A DNA stretch of 64,000 bases from NCBI GenBank assembly GCA_003609755.1, contig AP017991.1:1152001-1216000 (forward strand), written 5' to 3'. The notes below the pieces were generated by a model. That model searched no databases, was not told the origin of the DNA, and was given only the letters and a program-made list of their open reading frames with translations. Shown here one piece after another: positions 8,849 to 17,854 of this stretch (position 1 is the stretch's first letter; each line of letters starts with the position of its first letter). Source of the stretch: Planktothrix agardhii NIES-204. GTDB lineage: Bacteria; Cyanobacteriota; Cyanobacteriia; Cyanobacteriales; Microcoleaceae. The position numbers were made by a program, and so were the translations under genes.

Positions 8849-9430
8849 ATGATTGCTCAAACTGAAACAAAAATCTACACTCCTGAAGAATACCTAGAAC
8901 TAGAAATTGTCTGTGAAACTCGCAACGAATATCGCAATGGAGAAATTATTCCTATGACTGGTGGAACACCTCAACACAACAAAATTAGCGGAAATCTCTA
9001 TATTATTTTAAGCCTTGCTCTGAAACGTAAACCTTATGAAACTTTCCATGTTGATCAACGGCTGTGGATTCCAACTATTAACATCTATACCTATCCTGAT
9101 ATTATGGTACTGCAAAAGCCCATAGAACTGCAAATCGGACGAAAAGATACAGTGATTAATCCTGTTTTTATCGCCGAAATTCTATCTAAATCTACCCAGA
9201 ATTATGACCGTAGCGAAAAGTTTGCCACCTATCGAACTATCCCAACTTTTAAAGAATATTTATTAGTGGATCAATATCGGATTCATGTTGAACATTATGT
9301 TAAAACTGGTGTGAATCAATGGACATTTTCAGAATATGATGATCCGAATATTACTTTATCTTTAAATACCCTGGAATTACAAATATTAATTGCTGATCTT
9401 TATGAAAATATTGATTTTATCAATTCCTAA
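8849..9430 (+). CDS. Uma2 family (DUF820) PD-(D/E)XK endonuclease-like protein
   Basis: 193 residues matching the Uma2/DUF820 family, which is hugely expanded in cyanobacteria. Seen: the start YTPEEYLELEIVCETRNEYRNGEII, the conserved GGTPQHNKIS, and the nuclease-fold core YPDIMVL followed by FIAEILSKSTQNYDRSEKF and YLLVDQYRIHVEHY. The D of PDIMV and the E in AEILS are the expected metal-binding acidic residues. Cellular role is unknown; family members are predicted restriction-type nucleases. An ATG at 8849 follows TTAGGAGT, a good Shine-Dalgarno. A Rho-independent terminator follows at 9437. Confidence 0.9.
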   Translation: MIAQTETKIYTPEEYLELEIVCETRNEYRNGEIIPMTGGTPQHNKISGNLYIILSLALKRKPYETFHVDQRLWIPTINIYTYPDIMVLQKPIELQIGRKDTVINPVFIAEILSKSTQNYDRSEKFATYRTIPTFKEYLLVDQYRIHVEHYVKTGVNQWTFSEYDDPNITLSLNTLELQILIADLYENIDFINS

Positions 9431-9436
9431 TAGAAT

Positions 9437-9472
9437 GATTCCCCCCTTTTTTAGTTGAGGGGGAATCTTTTT
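9437..9472 (+). terminator. Rho-independent terminator after Uma2 gene
   Basis: GATTCCCCC (9437-9445) pairs with GGGGGAATC (9459-9467), followed by a T-run. It lies between convergent genes and could also serve the minus-strand gene ending at 9471. Confidence 0.75.
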
Positions 9473-11123
9473 AAAAATCTGCTGGAATTAACTGTAATCG
9501 GCCTAAATCTAAATCCTCAGAAGGAATAAAATGGACTTCCAATAAAGCCATCATATCCTTAAATTGGGGTTGACCTCGGGAAGCACCCGTTAATCCCATA
9601 GCAATAATTAAACCACACCAACCCTTGGTTTCTTTACAGCGTTGTTCCCATTTTTTCCGGGCTTCTTGATGCACCGGATCATCTTCAATAAACTCCCCAA
9701 ATAAATGTAAATCTCCATCTTCTGTTTTAAGAATTCCCAAGTCATAATTGCAGCCCCGAGTCGGATCTTCACCCGGATTAAAACAAATTCCTTCGAGTCC
9801 GCCCGCATCTTGTAAACTGCGAATTAATACCTCAGCTTTCGGTTTAGTAGTTTGAATCACAACCACTGGTAAACCATCGCCAGCTTCTGTAATTTCTGTT
9901 TCTGCGGCTTGATGAAATTGGGTATTACTTCGCAAATATTTAGCAGTTTTCCAGGGGATAACTCCCAAACTCAAGAAAGACTTGGGCGGGACTAAATCAT
10001 CGCGTAACCGAGGAACATCGACGTCTATGTCCTCATCATCATCTTCGTCATCATCCGCCACCATTGACCCCAACTCCGAAGCAATATCGGGTAAAGTTTC
10101 CACCTTTACCGAGACCTGTTTTTTCTCCCCATCGGGCAAATCTACCGGAATCCGATACCGACGGTTTAGACGAGGAAACTCATATCGGGCTAATTTTTGA
10201 CGATGATCCCGTAAAAAGCGATGTAAGGCTTCTAAAGCAATTAAAACAGTCGCCGCTTCTTCATCATACAAAATTGAACGCAATCCTTCTAAGGGATGAA
10301 GGTTACCAAAATTGGGCTCGATTTCCGATGGGGATAAATTAGTGATACTGACAAAATCATCATCATCCTCGTCCTCATCTTCATCAAAACCATCGGTGCG
10401 ATCAAAAGTAACAAATAAACAGTCCTGAGTTAAAAAAGCTTCCTCTAAATTTTCATAGGATTTATTGCGAATAATTCTTTCTCGAAACCGTCTTAACGAG
10501 TCCAAAGAACGATACAACAATACCCCATAATCCATTCCCAGTTTACCCAAAGTGGAAATATATAAGGTATTAACACCAAATAGGTTTAATTCAACTGAAA
10601 TAATCTGATGATCTCCTAAATGTTCCCAAGGAGCATCTTGCCAAATTTGATAGGCTTTTTCCGTCACCACTTTTGCATATTGAGCTGGGAGTTGGGGCGG
10701 GCGGCTCTGGGCCACTTCCTGTAACCCTCGAAAAATTTCATCAATCAGAGGTAAATCCGGGACATATTCAATGACAATATCTAAATCTTGGAGAACCCCC
10801 CGCAGAAAAAATTGAATTTCCCGATCTTTGACCACTATTTTTTGGGGACGGGCCACGGGCGCGGAACTTTGGGGATGTTCGATGGCCCTGAGTAGTGTCC
10901 TTACAATTGCTTCTGGCCCCATATCTGATGCCACCATATCCATTGCTCGCACCATCCCCTGAGATCCATCTACCCAAATAATACATTCGCCCGTAGCTTC
11001 GGAGTCTGTGTCGGTAGTAGGACTGGCATCGGTTGCCATTGGACGCCGATCTCCTTCCCACACACTGGGAATTTGGGGTAAATTTTTGAGCCTACGGACG
11101 GTTGAGTGATTGAGAGTTGCCAT
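9471..11123 (-). CDS. Conserved cyanobacterial acidic protein, 550 aa (DUF6930-like)
   Basis: Start is the ATG at 11123 (MATLNHSTVRRL); a TTG one codon earlier is possible but unneeded. The protein has an N-terminal region with ECIIWVDGSQGMVRAMDMV (about 47-65), a central strand/helix domain, two strongly acidic low-complexity stretches (DGFDEDEDEDDDDF and MVADDDEDDDEDIDVDVP) and a C-terminal domain ending LLEVHFIPSEDLDLGRLQLI. The C-terminal block NPGEDPTRGCNYDLGILK suggests a folded domain. I recognise it only as a widespread cyanobacterial protein of unknown function; the DUF number is from memory. No transmembrane segment is visible, so it is likely cytosolic. Confidence 0.7.
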   Translation of the reverse strand: MATLNHSTVRRLKNLPQIPSVWEGDRRPMATDASPTTDTDSEATGECIIWVDGSQGMVRAMDMVASDMGPEAIVRTLLRAIEHPQSSAPVARPQKIVVKDREIQFFLRGVLQDLDIVIEYVPDLPLIDEIFRGLQEVAQSRPPQLPAQYAKVVTEKAYQIWQDAPWEHLGDHQIISVELNLFGVNTLYISTLGKLGMDYGVLLYRSLDSLRRFRERIIRNKSYENLEEAFLTQDCLFVTFDRTDGFDEDEDEDDDDFVSITNLSPSEIEPNFGNLHPLEGLRSILYDEEAATVLIALEALHRFLRDHRQKLARYEFPRLNRRYRIPVDLPDGEKKQVSVKVETLPDIASELGSMVADDDEDDDEDIDVDVPRLRDDLVPPKSFLSLGVIPWKTAKYLRSNTQFHQAAETEITEAGDGLPVVVIQTTKPKAEVLIRSLQDAGGLEGICFNPGEDPTRGCNYDLGILKTEDGDLHLFGEFIEDDPVHQEARKKWEQRCKETKGWCGLIIAMGLTGASRGQPQFKDMMALLEVHFIPSEDLDLGRLQLIPADF

Positions 11124-11358
11124 CAAATTAATCTTAATCTTGGGGTAGTTTCACCAGTTTCGATGGTGCCACACAACGAATAGCTTAAACTCGCCATGTT
11201 GTAATGCAATGCTGTATCCATCTTATAGGAAAAATCCCAGAAAAATCCGTCGCTTTAGGACAGTCCATGGCAAAATCCTACACTCTGTCTTTACCAAGGA
11301 CTACCCACGATTGTAAACCCTGACCAAACACTGTAGTTTGAAAAATTAATTAAGGGTA

Positions 11359-13464
11359 TCAAAATTCGTTGTCAATTCTATTTGATGATTCGGTTTCAAT
11401 CAAATCCTTGAGCATCGGATTAAGATTTTTGGGTCGATAATCGGGATCGGCGTTAAGTCGTTTGATAACACTATGATGAATAATAATTTCAGAAGATTTT
11501 GGCGATCGCCATTCCTCACCACCCAGAGAATAAACGCCAGTAAGACTATTATCAAATTTAGCCGTTATATCTGGCTTAATCTGGAATTCTTCACTTTCAT
11601 TTTCAGGGAAACAAAACTCTAATCCTAACTTTTTAGCTTGGTTTATCATCCATTCTAAAGGATAATCCGATAGTCCCTGATATTCTTTAATTCCCCCACC
11701 GATACAGTTATGTTCACCAGAAAACCAGACTTCTTTAACTATTTGGTCAGGATTTTTTTCATTTCTCTCCATGACAGCTAAAGGAAAATTTTTGGATTTC
11801 TCATCAATGGCAACTGCATGAAAAGCATTTTCTACAATGGGACTTAATCTATTATCAAAAAATTCATATCTCTGATTCCATGGTTTGGCAATTGGTAGCC
11901 AAGGGGTTAAATCAGGAATACCTAATTTTCCTACTGTATCCCAACAGCCTAACATTTTAATTGGTACACGATACTGTAGATAGTCTTTTGCGGTATCAAT
12001 TTTTTTGGAATTTTCTTCACGGAATTTTTGAGCTTTTGGATGATTGGGACTAATTTTTACATCTCGATAAAGCTGATAGGCTTTAGGAATTTCCCGAATC
12101 TTGGAACGTTTTAACAAACCACACTTATGGATCATACCCACTAAAGAGCGAACGATGTAGGCTCCACGACTAAAACCCATGAGGTAGATTTCGTCCTGGG
12201 CATCTACGTTATAGTTCATACATAAAAAGCGATAGGTTTCTTGAATAATTCTGTCAATTCCCCATCCAAAAGCACCTTCGCCTAAACGTTTGATTAAATT
12301 ATCTAAATTATCTTCTTCTTCTGTGCCATATCCTGGTAAATAAAAGACAATTTGCGGTGTTTGATCGTCGGCTGCATATTTAACTGATCGGGCAAATTTG
12401 ATCACATTATTTGGATAGAAACTGGCGGGTTGATTCCAAGTTCCATCACAGCAAATCACTAATCGTTTTTTCTGAATGCCAGAATAAAGTTGATTGGATT
12501 CTAGTGTTTCATCATTAGAGATTTGTTCAATAATTATGGGTTGAGTTGATTCTGAAATCGGTTCTAAAATTTCCGATTCTGATGTTAGCTCATCGGTAAT
12601 AATCGGTTCCGAGGTTTCTAATATTGGTTCTAAGATTTCCGATTCTGATATTAGCTCATCGGTAATAATCGGTTCCGAGGTTTCTAATATTGGTTCTAAG
12701 ATTTCCGATTCTGATACAGGTTCATTAGTGGTCATAGGTTGACTAGATTTTTTAGTTTTAGTTCTGGTTTTAATTTTATTTTTAATCCTGGGAGTTTGTT
12801 CAATTTTTTTGGCAGGTAATTTCTCTAATTTCCAACTTGTTCCATAAATTATGCCATCGTTAGTATAGCTGGTTTTGTCATTAACATCCCCATTTAGAGG
12901 TAAATAGGCTAATAATCCTAGTTCATCACCGACTAAACGCCGATTCATGTCCTGTTTAATTTCTTCTTGGGTGCGAGCTTGATTCCAAATATAAAATTCA
13001 GCCAGGGAACCCTTCCAATGATGAGAACTATTGACAGAAGAACCAATGACCAGTTTTTTGATCCCCGTTAATGGTCTATTATGCCCGTTCCCTCGATGCC
13101 AGACTCCTCCATTCCGATAAATGTACATTCGCCCGGTGGTGGAATTTTTCACAAAAGCCCAATGAGTCCACCCATTATATTCTCTGAGTCTCACGGTTTT
13201 ATCAATGCGATCAAACCCATCCTGATTTCCGGCGTCCCAAAAAATCCGAGTATCTGTTTCATCCCACCAAGGCAAACTAATTTGTAAGACCCGAGTATTT
13301 TGATTATTATAAGCCTCAAGAATACTGGTTTGTTCGGTCAAACTGTTTCCGCCCTTAGCCCAAAATTCGATAGTGATGGCTTTGTCCAGGTCGGGAAAAC
13401 TTTTAGATAACTCTATGTGGTCACTGATACCATCAAAAACTAGGACTGATTTTTGTTCAGACAT
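11359..13464 (-). CDS. LamG-like lectin domain fused to DUF2235 alpha/beta hydrolase
   Basis: 701 residues with two distinct modules. Residues about 5-215 form a LamG/concanavalin-A-like jellyroll (LVFDGISDHIELSKSFPDL, ITIEFWAKG, GWTHWAFVKN, IGSSVNSSHHWKGSLAEFYIWN). A linker (about 216-335) is basic, then holds three near-identical 21-residue repeats built on SESEILEPILETSEPIITDE. Residues about 340-690 are DUF2235 (Tle1-like phospholipase fold): RLVICCDGTWN, the nucleophile elbow GFSRGA (about 430), MLGCWDTVGKLG carrying the likely Asp, and SGEHNCIGGG carrying the likely His. DUF2235 proteins include type VI effectors that cleave phospholipids. There is no signal peptide and no VgrG or immunity gene nearby, so effector status is unproven. 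Confidence 0.85.
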   Translation of the reverse strand: MSEQKSVLVFDGISDHIELSKSFPDLDKAITIEFWAKGGNSLTEQTSILEAYNNQNTRVLQISLPWWDETDTRIFWDAGNQDGFDRIDKTVRLREYNGWTHWAFVKNSTTGRMYIYRNGGVWHRGNGHNRPLTGIKKLVIGSSVNSSHHWKGSLAEFYIWNQARTQEEIKQDMNRRLVGDELGLLAYLPLNGDVNDKTSYTNDGIIYGTSWKLEKLPAKKIEQTPRIKNKIKTRTKTKKSSQPMTTNEPVSESEILEPILETSEPIITDELISESEILEPILETSEPIITDELTSESEILEPISESTQPIIIEQISNDETLESNQLYSGIQKKRLVICCDGTWNQPASFYPNNVIKFARSVKYAADDQTPQIVFYLPGYGTEEEDNLDNLIKRLGEGAFGWGIDRIIQETYRFLCMNYNVDAQDEIYLMGFSRGAYIVRSLVGMIHKCGLLKRSKIREIPKAYQLYRDVKISPNHPKAQKFREENSKKIDTAKDYLQYRVPIKMLGCWDTVGKLGIPDLTPWLPIAKPWNQRYEFFDNRLSPIVENAFHAVAIDEKSKNFPLAVMERNEKNPDQIVKEVWFSGEHNCIGGGIKEYQGLSDYPLEWMINQAKKLGLEFCFPENESEEFQIKPDITAKFDNSLTGVYSLGGEEWRSPKSSEIIIHHSVIKRLNADPDYRPKNLNPMLKDLIETESSNRIDNEF
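12535..12725 (-). repeat. 63-bp in-frame tandem repeat in the LamG-DUF2235 linker
   Basis: Two full and one partial copies of a 63-base unit, nearly identical at DNA level (TCATCGGTAATAATCGGTTC recurs exactly). They encode the SESEILEPILETSEPIITDE linker repeats. Near-perfect identity points to recent slippage or unequal recombination. Confidence 0.8.
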
Positions 13465-13549
13465 TAATTTTATCCTAATAAAATTATTAAAGGGTTCTGC
13501 ACGGGTTTTAAGATATTTTACCTTTGTTTTACCTGTTTTTCTTGCATCA

Positions 13550-16500
13550 TCAAGGAATTTGGCGTAAATCTAAGGTTAATGGATATTCAGGATTTAATTT
13601 TAAATGGGCAACTTTAATCAATCCAGATGTGTGACCCATGGCTACAAATCGTTCTAACATTCGACTTTCTGCTTCTCGATGATTAATCGGAAATTGTTGA
13701 TATATTTTACCATTGGGAGGACTCACAAAATAAGTACAACCCCCAATGGAACGGTTTGACTCAGTATCAACAATATCAAAAATTAAGGGATCATGGGGAT
13801 TAATAGCAGGATGCAATAAAGAAGTATAGCGTCGCGCCCGAAACCTTACCGCACCGACATATTCTCCTGGATTTCCAGTGGATTTTAACGGAATGGGACG
13901 ACCCTGACAAGTAACAATATATCGAGCCGAATAACTATCAATATTAGCAGAATTTCCTAAAGCATTTCTTAATATAATTTGTACCCTTTCCATGGAGGAA
14001 TCTACATAACGGGCCGTACTTCCTGACGAGCTTTCTTCTCCTAAAACGTGCCAAGGTTCAATTCCATGACGCAGTTCTAATTCTACCCCCTCTTTTGTGA
14101 TTTCTCCATAACGAGGAAACCGAAATTCAATAAAAGGAGCAAACCAATCAAATTCAAATTCATAACCAACGGTTTTTAAGTCCTCAATAATTGTTTTTAA
14201 ATCCTCTCCTAAATAATGGGGTAACATAAACCGATCATGTAGAGTTGTTCCCCAACGAATTAATGAATGGGTATAGGGTTTTTCCCAGAACCAGGCTACT
14301 AATGCCCGAATTAATAACATTTGTAATAGGTTCATCTGGGGATGGGGAGGCATGGCAAAAGCGCGAAATTCTAATAATCCTAATTGATTTTTAGGGTTTT
14401 CAATTGGGTATAATTTATCAACACAAAAAGCTGAACGATGGGTATTTCCAGTAATATCAACTAATAGGTTTCTTAATAAACGATCTACTAATTTAGGAGC
14501 AATATTGGCTTGATATTCCAACTGTTGAAAGGCAATTTCTAACTCATATAAACTTTCATGTCTAGCTTCATCCACCCGGGGAGCTTGACTGGTTGGCCCG
14601 ACAAATAAATCACAGAATAAAAACGATAAACAGGGGTGATTTTGCCAATAGGTAATTAAACTTCTTAATAAATCGGGACGACGTAATAACGGGCTATCAT
14701 AAACAGTTTTTCCGCCTATGGTAACATGGGCACCTCCCCCGGTAGGAATTCGTCGTCCATCTAATAGATATTTTTCCGTTCCTAAACGGGATAATCTGGC
14801 TTCTTCATATAAAATATTTGTAATTTCGACTAATTCTTGCCAGTTAGAGGCGGGATGAATATTAACCTCAATTACTCCCGGGTCTGGGGTAATTTGAAAG
14901 CCGATAATTCCTGTATTTACTGGGGGTGTATATCCTTCTATTAGCACTGAATATTGAAGTTGGGCAGTGGTATTTTCAATGGCTGTAATTAAATCTACAA
15001 AACTCCGAGGAGAGGAAATTGGAGGTAAGAAAACGTGAATTTTTCCCTGTCTAACTTCCACACTTAAAGCCACCCTAATTGAATTAATTGGAGATTCTAA
15101 GGGTTCAAAATTCGGAATAATTGGCGAATGAGTTAAGGGAATAATTGCTTCTGGTTCAAGTTGATCATTTTGCCAATCTAAAGAACTTAAAGGTAAGCGA
15201 AATCCTATCGGTAAATTTCCAGTTAAAAGTTCTATTTTGTTGGGAGTAGAAAGTCGCCATTGGCAACTACTCCAATGAATATTTTCTGCTTTTTTAACTG
15301 ATAAAATAGGGAGTGTATATCCAGATATAATATTAGAATTTAGTTCGTAAGCTGAAATAATAAAATCGGATTTAACTCCTAAATTTTTAGCTAAAGATTC
15401 AATAAAAATTTGGGCATTTTTTGAGGTATAATTATTGTTTTTATCCTCCTGAGCATAGAGTTCTCGATTATGCCATAAAGGGATTCCATCTGTTCTCCAA
15501 TAACACCCTAAAGTCCAACGGGGCAAGGCTTCACCTGGATAAGATTTTCCTAATCCATAATGAAGTAATCCACCTTTATGAGCAAATTTAGCTTCTAATC
15601 TATTCAGCAGTTGCCAAGCAATTTTGCGTTTTTCTTCTCCTAATGCTGTAACGCGCCATTGGGAAGATTCAAAATCATCAATTGAAACAAATGTTGGTTC
15701 CCCACCCATAGTTAAACCGACATTTAAACGTTGTAAATTATCTTCAACTATTTCGCCTAAATAATTAATTTGTTGCCATTGTTCTTGATTATAAGGTTTA
15801 GTAACTCTAGGGATTTCGTGATAGCGAGAAACTGTTACTGAAAAGTCTAGTTTCGACTCGCAAGGTTCAAAAGTTCCCTGGACTGGACTGGCATCTTGGG
15901 GGTCAGCCACACAAACTAAAGGAATATGACCTTCAGCAGTAATTAAACCTGATGTGGGGTCAAGTCCTATCCAACCTGCACCCGGAATATAAACCTCAGC
16001 CCAGGCGTGTAAATCAGCATTATCATAAACTGGCCCTGGCAACCCATCCAAGGGGGGAATATCATTAGTAAGTTGAATTAAATATCCCGAAACAAATCGA
16101 GCCGCTAATCCATAATGGCGTAAAATTTGAACTAATAACCATCCCGTATCTCGACAGGAACCGATTTTTTTCTCCAGGGTTTCTTCACAGGTTTGGATAC
16201 CAGGTTCTAATCTGATTTGATATTGGATATCTTGAGCTAGTTTTTGAATTAAATCCAGTAAAAAATTAGAAGTATAAATATCCTGTTGACGATGAATTTC
16301 TACCCAATTTTTTAGTAATTCTCCCGATTCCGCAATCTCTAAAAATGGACTAAGTTCTTTTGCTAGACGGGGTTCATATTCAAAAGGATAGTGAGTAGCG
16401 TAGCTTTCAATTAAAAAATTAAAGGGATTAATTGGTTGAATTTGGGCAATTAAATCAACTTCAATTTTAAGATAATCTGTGGTTTGGGGAAAGTTAACCT

Positions 16501-16693
16501 TAGCCAAAAAATTGCCATAATGATCCTGTAACCAGGTTAGTTGATAGTCAGAGGGGGAAATATTCAGGGCATAACTCAATATCGGTGTCCGACAATGGGA
16601 AGCAGGACGCAATCCAATGGTCTGAGGGCCAAGAATTACCGGACGTTCAAATTGATAGGAAATCTGATGGTTAAGACTAACTTTAATAGACAT
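13550..16693 (-). CDS. Transglutaminase-like protein with C-terminal DUF2126
   Basis: 1047 residues. The N-terminal bacterial transglutaminase N domain (about 1-90) and a transglutaminase-like Cys protease fold (about 150-260) show a complete triad: Cys180 in KIGSCRDTGW, His229 in DLHAWAEVY and Asp245 in WIGLDPTSG. The remaining ~750 residues are DUF2126 (NVGLTMGGEPTFVSIDDFES, LDGRRIPTGGGAHVTIGG, LRHGIEPWHVLGEESSSG). This fused form is common in cyanobacteria and proteobacteria; many genomes also have alpha-E and circularly permuted ATP-grasp partners, which are absent here. Substrate is unknown; a peptide- or isopeptide-modifying role is inference. No signal peptide. It starts at an ATG at 16693. 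Confidence 0.92.
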   Translation of the reverse strand: MSIKVSLNHQISYQFERPVILGPQTIGLRPASHCRTPILSYALNISPSDYQLTWLQDHYGNFLAKVNFPQTTDYLKIEVDLIAQIQPINPFNFLIESYATHYPFEYEPRLAKELSPFLEIAESGELLKNWVEIHRQQDIYTSNFLLDLIQKLAQDIQYQIRLEPGIQTCEETLEKKIGSCRDTGWLLVQILRHYGLAARFVSGYLIQLTNDIPPLDGLPGPVYDNADLHAWAEVYIPGAGWIGLDPTSGLITAEGHIPLVCVADPQDASPVQGTFEPCESKLDFSVTVSRYHEIPRVTKPYNQEQWQQINYLGEIVEDNLQRLNVGLTMGGEPTFVSIDDFESSQWRVTALGEEKRKIAWQLLNRLEAKFAHKGGLLHYGLGKSYPGEALPRWTLGCYWRTDGIPLWHNRELYAQEDKNNNYTSKNAQIFIESLAKNLGVKSDFIISAYELNSNIISGYTLPILSVKKAENIHWSSCQWRLSTPNKIELLTGNLPIGFRLPLSSLDWQNDQLEPEAIIPLTHSPIIPNFEPLESPINSIRVALSVEVRQGKIHVFLPPISSPRSFVDLITAIENTTAQLQYSVLIEGYTPPVNTGIIGFQITPDPGVIEVNIHPASNWQELVEITNILYEEARLSRLGTEKYLLDGRRIPTGGGAHVTIGGKTVYDSPLLRRPDLLRSLITYWQNHPCLSFLFCDLFVGPTSQAPRVDEARHESLYELEIAFQQLEYQANIAPKLVDRLLRNLLVDITGNTHRSAFCVDKLYPIENPKNQLGLLEFRAFAMPPHPQMNLLQMLLIRALVAWFWEKPYTHSLIRWGTTLHDRFMLPHYLGEDLKTIIEDLKTVGYEFEFDWFAPFIEFRFPRYGEITKEGVELELRHGIEPWHVLGEESSSGSTARYVDSSMERVQIILRNALGNSANIDSYSARYIVTCQGRPIPLKSTGNPGEYVGAVRFRARRYTSLLHPAINPHDPLIFDIVDTESNRSIGGCTYFVSPPNGKIYQQFPINHREAESRMLERFVAMGHTSGLIKVAHLKLNPEYPLTLDLRQIP

Positions 16694-16773
16694 TTTTTAG
16701 ATATATTAGATATACAATATTAGCTAACGAATAAAAACTGTTAACTGATGACTCTTAACTGATGACTGATTAC

Positions 16774-17295
16774 TTACAATTGATGACCACAATTAGAACA
16801 AAATCGGTCTTCCGGTTTTACCGATGTCCCACATTGACTACAAAAAGACTTAGGATTCTCCTCCGATGAACCCGACCCCATTCGCATAGACATCGGGTTC
16901 ATATTCATCTGCATATCCCCCATTTTTAGGTTCATGGGTTTCATGGGTTCCATTTTCATCGGTTCCATCGGTTTTAATGGAGAAACAGATACCCTCGTGA
17001 CTTCCTGAACCGTGAGTTGTTGAGAATCAGTCACAGAGGGCATTTCACCCAGAATACTAACGCTAGTCCCTTGAATTTGTAGGCTTCTTTCCCCCTGTTC
17101 GGATATGACTTTGAGTACCAGACCATAAGGAGTCTGGAACACCTGGGGGGGTGAACTCCAAACTCCGGTTGTAAAACTGCTACTCGCTTGTTGCTGTTGT
17201 CCAGGGCTACTGCTAATGAGGGTGACAACAGTTTGTGCGCCCTGATTTTCTAAATAAACGCTTTGACCTGTCCCTAGCTCGCATACATAGGCCAT
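16774..17295 (-). CDS. Met-rich zinc-ribbon protein, 173 aa
   Basis: The N-terminal ~85 residues are a beta-rich domain (MAYVCELGTGQSVYLENQGA ... VFQTPYGLVLKVI) of unknown family. Residues 110-139 are an extraordinary Met/Pro/Lys stretch containing 12 methionines (KPMEPMKMEPMKPMNLKMGD...). The C-terminus is a classic zinc ribbon, FCSQCGTSVKPEDRFCSNCG (151-170), with CxxC-x8-CxxC-type spacing. The Met-rich part could bind soft metals such as Cu(I), but a simple low-complexity linker is equally possible. Start ATG at 17295 follows an AGGAAGG-like run (GGAGCCTTCC on the strand). It lies between the transglutaminase and a small secreted protein, all on the minus strand. Confidence 0.75.
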   Translation of the reverse strand: MAYVCELGTGQSVYLENQGAQTVVTLISSSPGQQQQASSSFTTGVWSSPPQVFQTPYGLVLKVISEQGERSLQIQGTSVSILGEMPSVTDSQQLTVQEVTRVSVSPLKPMEPMKMEPMKPMNLKMGDMQMNMNPMSMRMGSGSSEENPKSFCSQCGTSVKPEDRFCSNCGHQL

Positions 17296-17403
17296 AGGAA
17301 GGCTCCTTTGTCAACTCTATAGTGCTATTTTGCATTGTAGGGTCGAGTTTCTCAAAGGATAGGGTTTCTTAACAATTGTATTAGGAATGACCCAAGCCAA
17401 ACG

Positions 17404-17769
17404 TTATTGATATGTGTATTCTTCACCGCTACAAATCTTTTCTCCGGTGTCCACTGATTCAGTACCATCTTCAAAGACAGCCCGAAAGTCATAGTTACAA
17501 TCTTCTCGACCATCATCTATCTTAATAGTTATACTGTCGCCAGGGTTAAGAACATCAACGCCAAGAATATCATCTTCCCAATCTGAGGTACTGGGAGGGG
17601 AAGCATAAAATTCTGTCATCACTTTATCAGTCCCATTGATCAATTTAAAAGTTACAGCCTCCGATTGTGCGATCGCTTTTGAATTTGTTAAGCTGATTCC
17701 TGGTACCAATATTGCTGTCGCTAGTAACAGAGTAGAAAGACATTTATTTTTACCAAACTGACTAATCAT
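17404..17769 (-). CDS. Small secreted hypothetical protein, 121 aa
   Basis: From the ATG at 17769, MISQFGKNKCLSTLLLATAI begins a signal peptide with cleavage likely after KAIAQ-SEA (about residue 33-35); an in-frame TTG seven codons earlier is less plausible because GAGGAACC just upstream of 17769 serves as the ribosome site. The mature protein is acidic and beta-rich: VTFKLINGTDKVMTEFYASP, GDSITIKIDDGREDCNYDFRAVFEDG, and two cysteines (C at EDCNY and EKICSG) likely disulfide-bonded. This resembles small periplasmic/extracellular cyanobacterial proteins of unknown role. Confidence 0.7.
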   Translation of the reverse strand: MISQFGKNKCLSTLLLATAILVPGISLTNSKAIAQSEAVTFKLINGTDKVMTEFYASPPSTSDWEDDILGVDVLNPGDSITIKIDDGREDCNYDFRAVFEDGTESVDTGEKICSGEEYTYQ

Positions 17770-17854
17770 TACAGGTTCCTCACCAAACAATGGAATTGCT
17801 ATAGAACTATATTTACCTTGATGAATGGTTTTGTCAAGAGGGCGGAATTTAAGT

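Noticed and set aside
10064-10342. Plus-strand open frames opposite the acidic 550-aa protein
   Set aside because: They arise from the Asp/Glu-rich codons read in reverse (Ser-rich), with no family match.
11359-13464. Type VI secretion effector designation for the DUF2235 protein
   Set aside because: No VgrG/PAAR/adaptor or immunity gene is adjacent, and DUF2235 occurs outside type VI systems, so only the domain call is made.
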